Assembly: GCA_026018925.1 (NCBI GenBank)
Contig: JAKSZU010000026.1
Location: 19,707,127-19,771,126 of the forward strand
DNA length: 64,000 nucleotides
Source: Tupaia tana
Taxonomy: Eukaryota; Chordata; Mammalia; Scandentia; Tupaiidae
Reading direction: 5' to 3'
Below the pieces are notes generated by a model that searched no databases, was not told the DNA's origin, and saw only the letters and a program-made list of their open reading frames with translations. The translations under genes were made by a program, and so were the position numbers. Shown here in pieces: positions 33,466-45,454 of the stretch (position 1 is its first letter; each line of letters starts with the position of its first letter).

Positions 33466-33655
33466 AAGCCAGATGGTGGCGTGGGGTTAAGACGACTGGA
33501 TCCCACCTGGCCGACCACATCATTTCTGTCCCGGATCCAGGAACGTGAGACATGTTCGGTGCATGCGTGTGCATGCCCGAAGCTCGCTCGCTCGCTCTCT
33601 CCAGTAAGTATGTGTACCCTCCAGGAAATTAACAAGTAAGTAAATAAATAAAGCA
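33466..33655 (+). repeat. SINE, GATCCCACC variant
   Basis: Head, TGCATGCC segment, then a shortened tail with (CTCG)n and AAATTAACAAGTAAG. Confidence 0.75.
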
Positions 33656-34020
33656 TTGTTTTTCACAACTGTATGTTTATATAGGGAAAAGCTTTTTTAC
33701 ACCCGTATGTACACATAGATGGGTATGTATGTGACAACAGAGTTGCTTTTTTTAATAATTAAAAGAACGTTTCTCCTTATGCATGGCAGCGCATGTGCAC
33801 ACGCATGAGCGTGAGGGACTGGGGGTGGGTGTTAGCAGGCCACGGCGTCCCATCACGTGGCCTCTTCATAGGCTGCCTGAGTGTCCTCTGATGTGACAGC
33901 TGGCCTCCCCCAGAGCGAGTCAGGAGAGGGAGGGGGTAGGGGGAGAGAGAGAAAGCTAAAATGGAAGTCACGTTGCCTTTTTTAATTTTTAAAATGAGAG
34001 CGAGAAAGAGGAAGGGGTAT

Positions 34021-34112
34021 TTTTGACAGGGTCTCTCCACGTGGTGACTCTCCTGTCCCAGCCTCTCAGTTAGCTAGGACCACAGGTATGCGCGCCCCAC
34101 GCCTGCCTGGCG
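34021..34112 (-). repeat. Possible 7SL-derived SINE fossil
   Basis: Read on -, the sequence has GCAGGCGTGGGGCGCGCATA, CCTGTGGTCCTAGCTAACTG, AGAGGCTGGGACAGGAG and GGAGAGACCCTGTC before an A-rich end. This follows the 5' and 3' parts of Alu/B1-type monomers with the middle missing. It could also be a fragment of a 7SL RNA pseudogene. Confidence 0.5.
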
Positions 34113-34164
34113 TGTCCAGGGTCTGGGACGCCATCCCCAGTCCTCGGTGAGGCTCCAGCGTTGC

Positions 34165-34400
34165 ACCCTAAGCCGTGCCGCTGCGCCTGGGCTCCATGCT
34201 GCGATTCGGCCAGTCAGAGACACACTGGGCACCCACGCAAGTGCCCAGGATCCTCCAAGGTCGAGGATAGGAGGAGGGAGGCTGCGGCCCAGCCAGACCC
34301 TGAGGAGGGTGCTGCTTCCCCTCGCTCCCTCGCACACTCTCACGTACAGGTGCGTGCCCTCGGTGGTGGACAAGGAAAAGTTCGCACTGCAAGACAAAGG
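34165..34400 (+). repeat. Diverged tRNA-like SINE
   Basis: Has a CTGCGATTCGGCC-like B-box region and a GGAGGAGGGAGGCTGCGG-like body. Weak match. Confidence 0.4.
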
Positions 34401-34757
34401 CAGAATATAGACCAGACCGTATGATGCTGGAGTGAACTGCGAGCCAGCCCTGTTTCTATAGCAACAAAGATTGGAGGCGGGGGAAACGTTTGGTGTTTTT
34501 TAAGTTGTTGATGGACAAGGTAGTAGACAACATTTTTTTCCTTTCACTTGAATAGTATTAAAGTTACAACAATGTCTATGGGTTGAATGTTTCGTTTTTC
34601 TTTTGACTGAAAGGGAAACTGATGTAGATTCATTTTGTCAGCTGCTAAAAACCTCAAAGAAAAGATTTTATTGATATCAATGCAAAGTCCAAGATAGTCA
34701 CCAAATAACAAACCTAAACTTTTGTGCTGAGCAAACTCACTATTGAACAAGTATGTT
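34401..34757. other. AT-richer unique sequence
   Basis: No gene or young repeat recognised. Confidence 0.5.
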
Positions 34758-35300
34758 GGGCTGGCCCCATAGCCTAGTGGTTAAGGGAGCAGGATCCCAC
34801 ATGGCCAGTTATGCTGTTCAAATCCTGGCGCTGGCAGCTTGAAAAACACATTGGGCTGGGACCAGCATGGTGAGGTGGTTGCATCACTGGACTCCCACGT
34901 GGCCGACTGCGATTTGAGTCCCAGACTCAGTGGCTTGAAACTCATGCTGGGCGCATGTGTGTGCATACCCAAGATCCCAGAAGGAGAATAGAAGAGAAGG
35001 ATTGTGGCATGGCCATCCCCCCAGGGGGTGATTTCTCACTTTCCCTCTCACCGTCTCTGTCTCTGTCTCTCTTTCTCCAGGAAGGGCACATGCCCTAAGG
35101 CTAAAACCTCTTAAAAAAAGAAAGAAAAGAGAAAAAACCGCACGGGGCCTGTGGGTATGTGTGCCCTATATCCTAACAGGATGGAGAGAAGGAGGAGAAG
35201 GTTTGTGGCATGACCACACCCACGTGGGGCTTGCTCTCTCCACCCCTGTCTTTCTCTGACCAGTGCAAGGACCCACTGGTAATTAAAATGGGAGGAATAT
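34758..35300 (+). repeat. SINE head, complete long-class SINE and a tail fragment
   Basis: 34758-34855 is a head of the GATCCCACATGG variant; 34856-35125 is a complete long-class copy directly after it; 35145-35300 is a headless body/tail of a third. Confidence 0.75.
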
Positions 35301-35337
35301 GCCATGAAACCGAGTAGTACAGGATTGTAACAGGCTG

Positions 35338-35600
35338 ATTTAATTTCTTTTTAAAATTTGCTCTAGGGGACATGTGCTTGCCACCAGAGAGAGACAGAAA
35401 GACAGGAGAGAGAAAGTGAGAAGGCATCCCGGGGGTGGGCACACCATAATCCCCTGTTCTCCATTCTGATCTCAGGATTTCAGGCGCACACACATACACA
35501 CCTAATGTGTTTTTCAAGCGTCTGGGTCCGGGACTCGAACCACACTGTTGGTCATGTGGGATCCAGCTGCCTTGACCACCGTGTCATCAGCGGACCCCAA
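35338..35600 (-). repeat. Long-class SINE
   Basis: Copy of the GATCCAGCTGCCTTGACCAC variant with a diverged tail. Confidence 0.8.
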
Positions 35601-36140
35601 GGCTGATTTGCTCTAAACTCCCTACTTCGGCACCATTGCAAATTTACTTTTCTTCCACTAATTACTTACAGGAAGCGGGTGCGTTTCTTGAGCTTGCTTT
35701 CTGTATCTTTCAGCAAAGTGCTAGTTTCGCAGCGTCGTTTCACATGGAAGAAGAGGTCCCAAAGCCACACTTGCCTCTCCTGCCGAGCGACCAGTCCCGT
35801 CGTTCGGAGGGAGCATTTAGAAAGGCACTTAACTCGCTTCTGTTCAGAGCTGTGTCTCTGGTCGCCCTTGGAAAGGGTCCCAACTGTTCTCACATCCTAA
35901 CATCTTCCTCATCAAAACTGCCTTTAGAAAGTGACCCTGAAATCCTTTGTTTGTTTGTTTTGCCTTGACACTAGAGGTAAGGCGCGGAGAGGATGTGCAG
36001 CTCTGCGCATGCACACGCTGTAAGAGCCGTTGTCGCCTCGGCTGTCAGGAATTCCGACACGTTTGAGAACGTTCAGTTCATGCACCGAGAGCACTCAGCG
36101 CTGCAGAAATCACTCCCAGCTCTGAGAACACTGAAAAATC
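35601..36140. other. Unique stretch with an unassigned 110-codon frame
   Basis: Open on + at 35636-35968 and on - at 35666-35893. Neither translation shows a domain I recognise. It may be an old retrocopy or chance; no call is made. Confidence 0.4.
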
Positions 36141-36144
36141 GAGC

Positions 36145-36525
36145 GTAAGAGCAGTGGTTGAAACACCCGACTCGGTGGCTAGGGCTCTGGATTCCGACAT
36201 GGCCGACTGCGGTTCGAGTCCTGGATTAGGCTGCTTGAAAATCATAATAAATAAATAAATGTCAAAACAAAATAAGACACCCTGAATTGGTTTACGTGCA
36301 GAACTAGAGACACGAACCAGCCTTGTGGCCTTGTGGCAGAAGCAGCCGGATCCCACACGGCTAACCACATAGTCAGTCCCAGAACTGGTGGCGAGAGAGA
36401 CATGCATGCCCAAAACCCCGAAAGGAAGCAGCGATTGGTGGTACCATTCCCCCCCGAGGGTGCTTTCCCTTCTCTTCCTCTGTCTCTGGGGAGCGGCTGT
36501 GTCCTGTAACAAAGCCAAACAAAGC
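36145..36525 (+). repeat. Two tRNA-like SINEs
   Basis: 36145-36260 short class ending AATAAATAAATAAATG; about 36315-36525 long class, GATCCCACACGG variant. Confidence 0.7.
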
Positions 36526-37139
36526 TGCAGAGATGGGACTTCCAGGCACTGGGGTTGCAAACTCTCTAGGGAGAATGAGAAACTGAAACTCGTTCAAGGT
36601 GCTATTTTTAAAAAAGAACCTTGATGAATTTTTTTTTTTTTTTTGGTCTGTTATGAAAGTAATTTGCATCTTTTAATACTTAACAGGGCAATGGGTCTCT
36701 TACGTTATTCTCAGTCCCGTTAGCAAATCTGAAATATTTCATGATGAAATATACAAATTAACATGCCAGTATTTACAAATAATGTTTGTTTACTCTAAAA
36801 ACTCTCCAAACATAAAATAAAAAGTATATAAACGGGGAGTTAGCAGCAAACCCTACGGATCCCACGTCAAGGACATGACCACAACGAACGATTTTGTGTT
36901 TCTGACTCCAGGATTTTTCTTAATACAGACTCGACTCGGGCACCTCCAGGCCTTGACCTCGAGTACAAGTGGGATCTTCCTGCTCTGCAGCCGGCACTGG
37001 GACTTCCAGCTCTAGCACTCCCTTTTCAATTGCTACATGGTGTGCAGGAGGCCTTGCCCCACACTGAGGACCCCTGCACCCCATGGCCTTGTGCAGGCCT
37101 GTAAGCACAAAAGCAGAAGCTGAATGATTCACTATGTTT
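36526..37139. other. Mostly unique sequence
   Basis: A diverged tRNA-like stretch may occupy about 36930-37100. No gene is recognised. Confidence 0.4.
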
Positions 37140-37368
37140 TTAGGTTTTTGCTAGAGGGCGCGTGAGCTCCCTGGAGACAGACAGAGGGAAAGTGAGAAAT
37201 CACCCCCTGGAGGGCATGACCACGCTGCAGTCCCTTCTCCTCCAGTTTCTTCTCAGGACTTCAGGCGCACGTGCACGTGCATCAGCGTGGGTCTCAAGTC
37301 AGCAGGTCCAGGACTTAAACCAAGGTCGGCTGTGTGGGAATCCAGAGCCTTCACCAGCATGCCAGATT
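37140..37368 (-). repeat. Long-class SINE
   Basis: - copy, CCCCTGGAGGGCATGACCAC centre, head end near CCTTCACCAGCATGCCAG. Confidence 0.75.
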
Positions 37369-37610
37369 TTGTTTCTCAGAACACAGTCTTAGATTTGCAA
37401 AACAATCATGAGGGAAGCTGAGGAAGTTCCTGTGGGCCTCCTCCCCCACTCTCCTGATCTTACAAGAGGCCTCAGATGGAGGAACCAGTGTGGACGCCTT
37501 ATTCCCGACTCGGCCCACGCTCTATTCAGATTTCTTTAGCCTCCCCCTGCTATCCCTTCTTGTTCTGGGACCCCACATTACTGTGGAGGGCTCATAAGAA
37601 AATAAACAAG

Positions 37611-37865
37611 CCGGCCGGCAGGTGGCATGGTGGTTAAGGCACTGGACTCCCACATGGTCTACTGCTGTTCAAGTCCTGGACCTGGCAACTTGAAACTCAC
37701 GCCAGACACGTATGCGTGCATTCCCAAAATCCCGAGAGGAAAAAGGAGAAGGAATTGCAGCATAAGCATCTCCCCAGGGGGAGCTTTCTCACTTCCTCTC
37801 TCTCCATCTCTCTCTGTCTCTCCAGTGAGTGTACATGCCCTACAGAAAAAAATCCCAAAAAAAAA
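37611..37865 (+). repeat. Long-class SINE
   Basis: GGCCGGCAGGTGGCATGGTG head, TGCATTCCCAAAATCCCGAG and an A-rich end. Confidence 0.85.
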
Positions 37866-38254
37866 GGCAAGCAAGAGTTAATAAAGAGGGCTTAAGAGGA
37901 GCCTTATCTAAGGACATAGGTAAGCTTGCCCTGGTAAAGGAGAACAGCTGCTCTGGACTTCCCTGGTACTCGTACTTGAGGCTCACAGATGCTTGGCATT
38001 CTTGAGGAACACCAGCCCCTCATCCGCCCTAGCCTGCAGAGTTTATCCTTACCCTCCCCTGCGACTGAGACCATAAAAAAGAAAACCCCCACAGCACAAA
38101 CCTGTGAACTGCGAACCTCCTCGGGTCTCACCCGGGCACTCTCGCCCGAGCTCGGAGCTCTAATAGACTGAACTTCTGTTCATGCTCATGTTTCTGTCTC
38201 TCGTAAACGCTGGTTGTTTTTTTTTTAAGGAATTATTCATTTTATTTATTTATT

Positions 38255-39019
38255 ATTATTGTTGTTGTTGTTGTTTAACTTGCTGTAGGGCACCCACACT
38301 CACCAGAGAGTAAAAGTGAAAAAGCAAGTCACCAAGTCCAAGACTTGAACTGCAGTTGGCCACGTAGGCGTCCAGTGCCTTACCCACCACGCCACCTGCT
38401 GGCCCCTTGGTAAATTATTTTACTGCCCATGCACTGGCCCTACCGCTCCCCCCGGCCCCCGCTGCAATTGCACGGAGTCCTCATGTCCCCTTAGGCTCCT
38501 CCAACTGCCCTTGCAAGGACAGTGTCCAGGAGCAGGGGCCAGGTGTGCTGCAGGGCGGTGACCACGGGGGACTGTCCAGTGCCCTTCTCGTGACTAGGCT
38601 GCAGAGGTGGGTCTAGGGGAGGAAGACCCGCAGAGCTACCAGGGCGTGTTCACACATCACATCCTGGCCACACGTTTTCATCGTGACCGATCACTGCCGA
38701 CCTCGGTCACACGCTGAGGTCGGGCTTGTCAGACTTCTGCACTGACGTTACTTTTTCTCACTTCCTATGTTGTTCTTTTCAGCAGGAAGTCACTATTTAG
38801 CTCATGCTTTAAGAGTCGGGATTTATATTCTTTTTAATTTTTTGAAGAATTATTTTATTTAACTTTATTTATTCTTTTATTTATTTTAATTTGATCAGAG
38901 AGGGACAGAGAAAGAGAGAGAGAGAAAGCGACAAAGCAAGCCATCAGATCTGGGACTCGAACCACAATCGGCCATGTGGGAGTCCAGTGCCCTTAACCAC
39001 CATGCCGCCTGCCGGCCCC
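38255..39019 (-). repeat. Two short-class SINEs flanking unique sequence
   Basis: 38255-38406 and 38866-39019, both - with head ends CCACGCCACCTGCTGGCCCC and CCATGCCGCCTGCCGGCCCC. The 460 bp between them is unique. Confidence 0.8.
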
Positions 39020-40018
39020 ATCCCCTTTTTAATTTTTACAAGGCATAAAATGGCAAAAATCAAGTTCAAACAGTAGAGAGGGGTAAAATAAAAACCATTG
39101 CTAACAGTTTCTCGCATTTTCCTCCAGGATTTTTCTCTAGGCCTGTTAAACCAACTGTCCACATGTCCACCCGCCCACTCACTACTCGCTTTTTTTTTTT
39201 CTTTCCTTTTCCTTTTTTAAAAGCAAGAGGATGGAAGGCTACTTCTGCAAAATGTGTCATTTTGAAATCATGTAGCAAAAGAAGACAAATCTACTTGACT
39301 CCTTACGCACCTTATCTGACCCTCAGGTGGTTCCCCAAAACTTGAAACTCAGTCACTAGACAACGCCTCAGTTACATTTCCTCATTAGTATTGAAAATAG
39401 TTTGGGAGGCTTTTTTTTTCCTTTTAATTCCATGCAGGGCTCCCCCAGCCCCCATCTAAGTGAAGATTCTTCTCAGCAGAAGGTGTTAATTCAGGCACTA
39501 AATCTGGAACATTCTAATCACTGTGAGATTTTGCATGTTGCATCTTAGGCAGAAAATGTGTGAAGATGTGAGTTTATTTCACCAGCACCCTAAGGTGGCT
39601 CTGCTGGAGCTTGGGGGGCTGACGTCATCTCACGCTTCAGCTGCACCCCACCCCCTCCACCTCATGTTCTGATCTTCAGGGTTCTGGATGCCTGCCTCGC
39701 TGGCCTTGTTTCCAGAACTGCCTTTTATCTGATGCACCCCAGAATTGGCTCTCTGCTCCCAGGTCTCTGGTCGTTTTATAAATAGTTTCGTAACGCTGAG
39801 TTTCCCGAGGGACACGTGAACCACCAGCTTTGGTTTTCCATGGCTGCTGCAGTAGACCACCATCCACCTGTAATAAACACAGGCCTGCTCTCTTACGGCT
39901 CAGGAGACGAAGCCCACGATCAGGAAGCCTCACGTCAAAGTCAGGCTCTGCTTCCACCTTCATGTCTGTCTCTGACCCTGACTCTCCTGCCCCCTACTTT
40001 TCAATGTGTTCCCTCCTA
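39020..40018. other. Mostly unique, possible L1 3' relic
   Basis: About 39835-39940 resembles an old L1 3' end (CCATGGCTGCTGCAGTAGAC, CTCTTACGGCTCAGGAGACG). No gene is recognised. Confidence 0.4.
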
Positions 40019-40760
40019 GGGCCAGTAAGTGGTGCGGTGGTTAAGGCAACGGACTCTCATGTGGCTGGCCAAGGTTTGAGTCCTGGACCCAGTGACTTAA
40101 AGCTCACACTAATGCATACATGTGCATGCCCAAATCCCAGGAGGAGAACGGAGAAGGGATTGCGGTGTGGCTGTCCCCTCCCCACCCCCTGGGGGATGAT
40201 TTCTCGCTTTCTGTCTCTCTCTGTCTCTGTCTCTCTGGCAGATGCACAAGCCTTATAGCAAAAATCCCTCAAAATGTTTTTCTCCCTTTTATTCATGAGC
40301 ATGTGTGCACAAGAGGAGGGCACCCTTCGTAGGATCTGGTCACTGCGACCCCTGTCCTCCAGTCCTCCTGCCCATCAGATCCTGGGCACTGTATCTCAGC
40401 TTGACTAGATTGGGGACTTGAACCATGATTGTCATGTGGGATCCGAGTTCTCTTGGACAGCGCGTTACCACTGCGGCCCACGGTGGCCCCTGCCTCCATC
40501 TTTTTTTTTTTTTTTTTTTTTTGAGAGGTTTTTGCTATAGGGTGTGTGGGCTCACCAGAAAGACAGAGACAGAAAGTGAGAAATCATCCCCCAGGGGGAT
40601 GGCCACGCTGCAATCTCTTCTCCTCCATTCTCCTCTCGGGATTTTGGGCACCCACGCTTACAGGCCCAGCGTGAGTTTAAGCCACCGGGTCTGGGACTCG
40701 AACCATGGTCAACTACATGGAGTCCAGCGATATAGCCATTACACCATCTGCTGGTCCCCT
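40019..40760. repeat. Three SINEs
   Basis: 40019-40275 long class (+); about 40285-40492 of the separate tRNA-like family seen at 20980 (-); 40500-40760 long class (-) with a 22-T end. Confidence 0.8.
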
Positions 40761-41121
40761 GCCTCCCTCTCCTAAGAACCTTTGTGACGACACAGGGCCC
40801 GCCCAGACAACCGGATAATCTCCCATCTCAAGTGCTTTAGCTTAAGTGCACCTGCTGCCATCCTTTTTCCACAGAGAGCACAATAACACCAGCGGGGTGA
40901 GGATTGGCTGTACTCGGGGCTGCGATTCAGCCTCCACATGACCCTGCTTTATCCGAACAAAGAGACCGAGGTCTCCTTGAACCACCTAACTGTTCATGGC
41001 GTCTCCTCAGGGGTACTGCAGCTAATTTTCCTCCACGTGTGTTTTTCCAGACCGTTTTTATTCTTGAACACAGGCACATATGAATATGTAACATTTATTT
41101 AGTGTTGCTTTTTGGAAGATT

Positions 41122-41385
41122 TAAAAAAAAAAAAAAAAAAAAAAAAAGGGATCGAGCCAGCCGGTGGAGTGGTGGTTAAGGTGGCCGGATCCCACACGGC
41201 CAACCACGCAGAGTCCCGGACCTGGTAGCTGGAAAAATACGCCGGGCACATGTGCGTGTGTGCCCCAAGTCTCAAGAGGACAATGTGGCAGAAGGGCCTG
41301 CCGAGTGGGCGTCCTCCCCAGAGAGAGCTTTCTTACACCCCTCCTCCTGCAGGTGGATGAGCCCCGTAGCAAAGAAAAAAAAGAA
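41122..41385 (+). repeat. A-run plus SINE, GATCCCACACGG variant
   Basis: A run of about 26 A (41122-41147) precedes a long-class copy starting near 41154. The 360 bp before this (from 40761) are unique. Confidence 0.75.
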
Positions 41386-41739
41386 AGGGAAAAAAAGGCA
41401 TTCCGCCCAGCAACCTGCTTCGCTCTCTGTTCTAAGCTCCGTTTCTATTAATACACATGGAACTCGTTTAACTGCCACTTTTTAAAAATAATTTCTGGCC
41501 CAGGCGTGGTGCCACCGACGGTAGCATACTGAACTGCAGAGCTGGAGCTGCCTGGCTGAGTACTACTAGCTCAGACCCCACGTTGGCTTGAAAACATGGC
41601 GTGTGGACCCGTGCCCAAGACCCCGACGAGCCGGAGGGCTGGGGGAGGAGGAGGTCGAGGGTGCCCCTCCCTCTCGCTCTCTCAGGTGTGCACATGCTCT
41701 CTCTCATGAATACAATAAATGCATGTAAAAATAAACAAT

Positions 41740-42160
41740 GTTATCGTGGTAAAACCACAACGCCCCACTTTAACCATGTGTAAAGCCCAGCCCCGCCGTG
41801 TGAACTCGCTCACACACAGTCGTGCTGTCTCCAGGATTCACGTCATGGTGACCGGAAGCTCCGGGCCCCTTCAACACGGATTCCCTAACCCCCTTTGCCC
41901 CGTCCTTGGGAACCTCTGGTCCACTTCCTGTTTCTATAAGTTGACCTCTTCTAGATGTTTCCCAGGAGCGGGGTCACACGCTCTCGGTGTGTTTGCGCCT
42001 GGCTTCTTTCACGGTCTTTCCAAGCGTCATCCGGCTTGTGGCGTGGGTCAGTCCTTAATTCCCTCTCAGGACCAAGTAGTGAGAACGTGCCATTGTATGC
42101 TGGGCCACATTTTGTGTAGTCATTCGTCTGCTGATGGACACTTGTTCTCATTTTGTTTTG
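41740..42160 (+). repeat. L1 3'-region fragment (old)
   Basis: Diverged but ordered match to the L1 3' end: ACTTTAACCATGTGTAAA, CTTCCTGTTTCTATAAGTTG, GCCATTGTATGCTGGGCCAC and TCTGCTGATGGACACTTG. Confidence 0.7.
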
Positions 42161-42164
42161 AATG

Positions 42165-42655
42165 TTCTATCAGGCACATGTGTTTGCCGGGCGTGGGGGG
42201 AGAAAGTGAGAAAGCACCCCCCAGGGAAATGACCACATCATAGTCCCTTCCTATTCCACCTCTGGGGTCTGGGGCCTGCACACACACCAGCCTGGCGTGT
42301 TTTTCAAGCCACGAGGTCTGGGCTCAACGTGTTCAGTAAAGTCTAAAGATCCATTTGGGTCCTCTTTACCCTGTCTAGAAAGAACACGAACAGAACTCGG
42401 AGCTGTGGCCTTTGCTCTGCCTTTTTCTCTTTTCCCCCTAATTTTGCTATAGAACTTGCTGGAATGAGAAAGTGAGAAATCACCCCCCAGAGAGAACGGC
42501 CATGCCTCAGTCCCTTCTCCATTCTCCTCTTGGGATCTTGGGCACGCACAGATGTGTGTCCTGGGTGATTTTCAAGCTGCCAGGTCAGGGACTCGAACCG
42601 TAAAGTTGGCTGTGTGGGATCTAGCTGCCTTAAGCTCTGCGCCACCTGCTGGCCC
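42165..42655 (-). repeat. Two long-class SINEs
   Basis: About 42165-42330 (-, head incomplete) and about 42425-42655 (-, ends GCGCCACCTGCTGGCCC). Confidence 0.7.
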
Positions 42656-42801
42656 TCCTCACCCTGCCTTCTAACTGCCTTCAAGGACTTGTGCAAACCC
42701 TTCAACATCCAGATTCATAACATGGGGATTAATATGTCTATGGGGATCTGAGAACCATGCCAAGTGCTATTGTATTTTTCATTACTACAGGGTATTTACA
42801 C

Positions 42802-43012
42802 AGGGTCCAGACGGTGGCGCAGAGGTAAAACACAACACCCGTGGGCCAGAGCTTACATGGGGAGGGGGCCGATTCACGTCTGGACACCATCCTGAACATG
42901 CCAGGTGCATGCGTGCCCGCGGTCCATGGCTAGTTGAACCTGGGAATGGATCGTGGAGTCAAACCCTGCCAGAGGTGCTGTCTCTGTCTCTCTTGTTCAT
43001 GGAATAAATAAC
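42802..43012 (+). repeat. Type-2 tRNA-like SINE
   Basis: Head GTGGCGCAGAGGTAAAACAC, GATTCACGTCTGGA box and a tail ending TCTCTCTTGTTCATGGAATA. This is a family distinct from the long/short classes. Confidence 0.7.
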
Positions 43013-43034
43013 TTTATTTAATAATTACTTATTT

Positions 43035-43189
43035 AATTTCATTTATTCATTCATTTAGTTTAATTTGACCAGAGAGAGAGAGAGAATAAAAGTGAGAAAG
43101 CAAGCCACCAGGTCAGCCATGACCACTCAAACCATGGTCAGCCACGTGGGAGTGTCCGCACCTTAACCACCACACTACCTGCTGGTCCT
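43035..43189 (-). repeat. Short-class SINE
   Basis: - copy ending CCACACTACCTGCTGGTCC. Confidence 0.8.
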
Positions 43190-43324
43190 GGGATAAATAA
43201 CATTTTAAAAAGAAAAGGGTATCTACATCTAAGAAATACTACAATGTGAGCTTCATATCTTCCTTTAAGCTTTCTTAAAAAAAAAAAAAAAAAAAAAAAC
43301 CCTCCCCTGTGTGCTTCCGTTCCT

Positions 43325-43560
43325 TCTTTCATAGAATTTTATAGACTGCTACTGTGCAGCAGGCACTGTCCTAGGCACCGAGACCAGAGCACCCTGCGAC
43401 ATGCACATCCCTCCGGAGAGAGATGACTGTCACATACAGCAGTTACACGGCCAAGGTGCTCCCGGGTGACAGACCTAGGTCATGCAGAGCCGCTTTATGA
43501 CAGCGGCAGAACTGGAATTCATTAGCACGGCAGGAAACCACGGAAAGTTTTCAACATGAG
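43325..43560 (+). repeat. L2/MIR-type ancient repeat
   Basis: GTGCAGCAGGCACTGTCCTA matches the conserved L2 3' motif. The following 150 bp fit poorly. Confidence 0.45.
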
Positions 43561-43569
43561 CGTGACCTT

Positions 43570-43835
43570 ATCTTTTTTTTTCTTTTTTTAAGTTTCGCTA
43601 TAGGGTGTGTGTGATCACCAGAGACCACAGAGAGAGACGGAGAGGAAAAGAGAGACGTCATCGGGGGGATGACCATGCCGCAGTGCCTCCTCCAGCCTCC
43701 TCTCAGGATTTGAGCACACACACACACACAGTGCCCAGCGTGACTTTTAAGCTGCGAGGTACGGGACTTGAACTGTGCGGTTGGCCATGTGAGAGCCAGC
43801 ACCTTAACCTCCGCACCACCTGCTGGTCGGACAAC
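43570..43835 (-). repeat. Long-class SINE
   Basis: - copy with an (AC)n stretch and a head ending GCACCACCTGCTGGTC. Confidence 0.8.
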
Positions 43836-44486
43836 TCAGATTTCGAGAGCATCCGTTTGTACTGAATAGTAACAATGAGAGAGGAGGCGGAGAGGCCACT
43901 GGCCGGGCGTTTGAGCAGCGTGGGCGAGGCTGTACGTGCGTCCCCATCCCAGCTGGTCCGCGTGTTTGCACTCACTTCGGAAGCCTGAAACTGCCCCGCC
44001 TGGATCTGACCACCCCTGCCGAGCTGTCAGTTCCGGGCTCAGGAAGACCCGAGCTTCCCTCCAGACCCCGGCACATGCGTGCGCACAGCAGAAACTCCAT
44101 TCGTGGTGGGAGGTGAGTGTGCAGCGGCCCGGAGGCCGAATGCCTGGCCCGAGTTACCCGGGTCCTGGCCGTCGAGAGGAAGTGATTCTTTTCAACTATT
44201 ACTAACAGAGAAAACCAAAAAGTAATTTCCTTCGTGGACCTCAGTTTTTCTGTCTAGAAGGTGGAACTAACTCTTGTCTCAGCTCCTTCCCAGCAAAACG
44301 AGGCGGTCTGTTTCCAGGACGGCACACACGGGCGGGCGTGCTGCCTCGGCACATCGGCGCGGGCAGCCTAGCCTGGACGGTGTGGGGTTCCCTGACAGCC
44401 GGTGGGGGCTCAGCGGGCGGGAGCAAACCCACCATCTCGCCCTTCCTAATCCTCTTCTCTTTTTCTGCCTAAAGGGTGCTTGGGTT
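43836..44486. other. Unique sequence, no gene recognised
   Basis: GC-rich unique sequence; short open frames only. Confidence 0.5.
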
Positions 44487-44758
44487 ATGGGACCAGCTGA
44501 TGACGTAATGGTTATGTCACTGGACTCCCACGCTGACTACTAGTCAACCATGGTTCGAGCCCCGGATCTGGCAGCTTAAAACTCAAGCCAAGTACATGTG
44601 TGCCCATGCCCAAAATCCCAAGAGGAGAATGAGGAGAAGAGACTGTGGCGTGGCCGTTCCCCGGGGCGGGGGTGGGAGGTATTTCTCGCTTTCTGTCTCT
44701 CTGTCTCTGTCTCTTTGGCGAGTGCACACACCCTGTGGCCAAAATCTCTCTGAAAAAT
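44487..44758 (+). repeat. Long-class SINE
   Basis: GGGACCAGCTGATGACGTAA head with a 10-bp insertion before the B box (GGTTCGAGCCCC). Confidence 0.85.
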
Positions 44759-45454
44759 AAGTGTGCTCGTGTTGCTTTTCTGCGTTTACAATGCTGCCAC
44801 AGGGCCTGTGCGCTCACCAGAGAGAGAGAGAGAGGGACCGTCCCCCTGTTCCAGGAAGGACTGCTGAACAGGTTGTGATAGTCCTCGTGGGGGTGGGGTG
44901 GGGGGGTTGGAAACTCCCCGAGGTTATAAGCCGGCTTGTCCCGCAGCAGTAGCCCAGAGGTGGGGCAGGGCAGGCGGCATTCCTCTCCTTCCAGCCGATT
45001 TTATACGCACAGATAACCAGGGAGGCAGAGGGACACAGCCAAGGCTGAGCCGGGGGCCGAGGGCATCTGGCCCGGGAGCTGGCGGGAGCCTGAGGCTTTC
45101 AGCACTGGACTGGTTCCACTGCGCGTGGGGCGGGCGCAGAGGCCTGTCTGCCCACCCAGCTCCCACTGGACCGGGCGGGAGGAGGCAGGGCGCACTTACC
45201 AGAACTGGCCCTCACTCACTCACCAACCATATCGGCCTCTTCCAATCGGGGGTCTTTCGCCGGTTCTAGGTAACGCCCGGCCGGCCGCTGGCTCTGAAAA
45301 TGGGTCTTCTACCCCTTCTCTCTAGTCCCTCTCTCTGAAATGCAAAAAAAAAAAAAAAAAAAGAGAGAGAGAAACTCTTCAACTGCTCCTGTCTCTTTGG
45401 TATTTTCCACCCTCTTTGTGTCTCTGTGTTCTATCCTAGATAATTTCTTCCCTT
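44759..45454. other. Unique sequence with A/GA tract
   Basis: No gene is recognised. A run of about 20 A at about 45343-45362 is followed by (GA)n. Confidence 0.5.
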
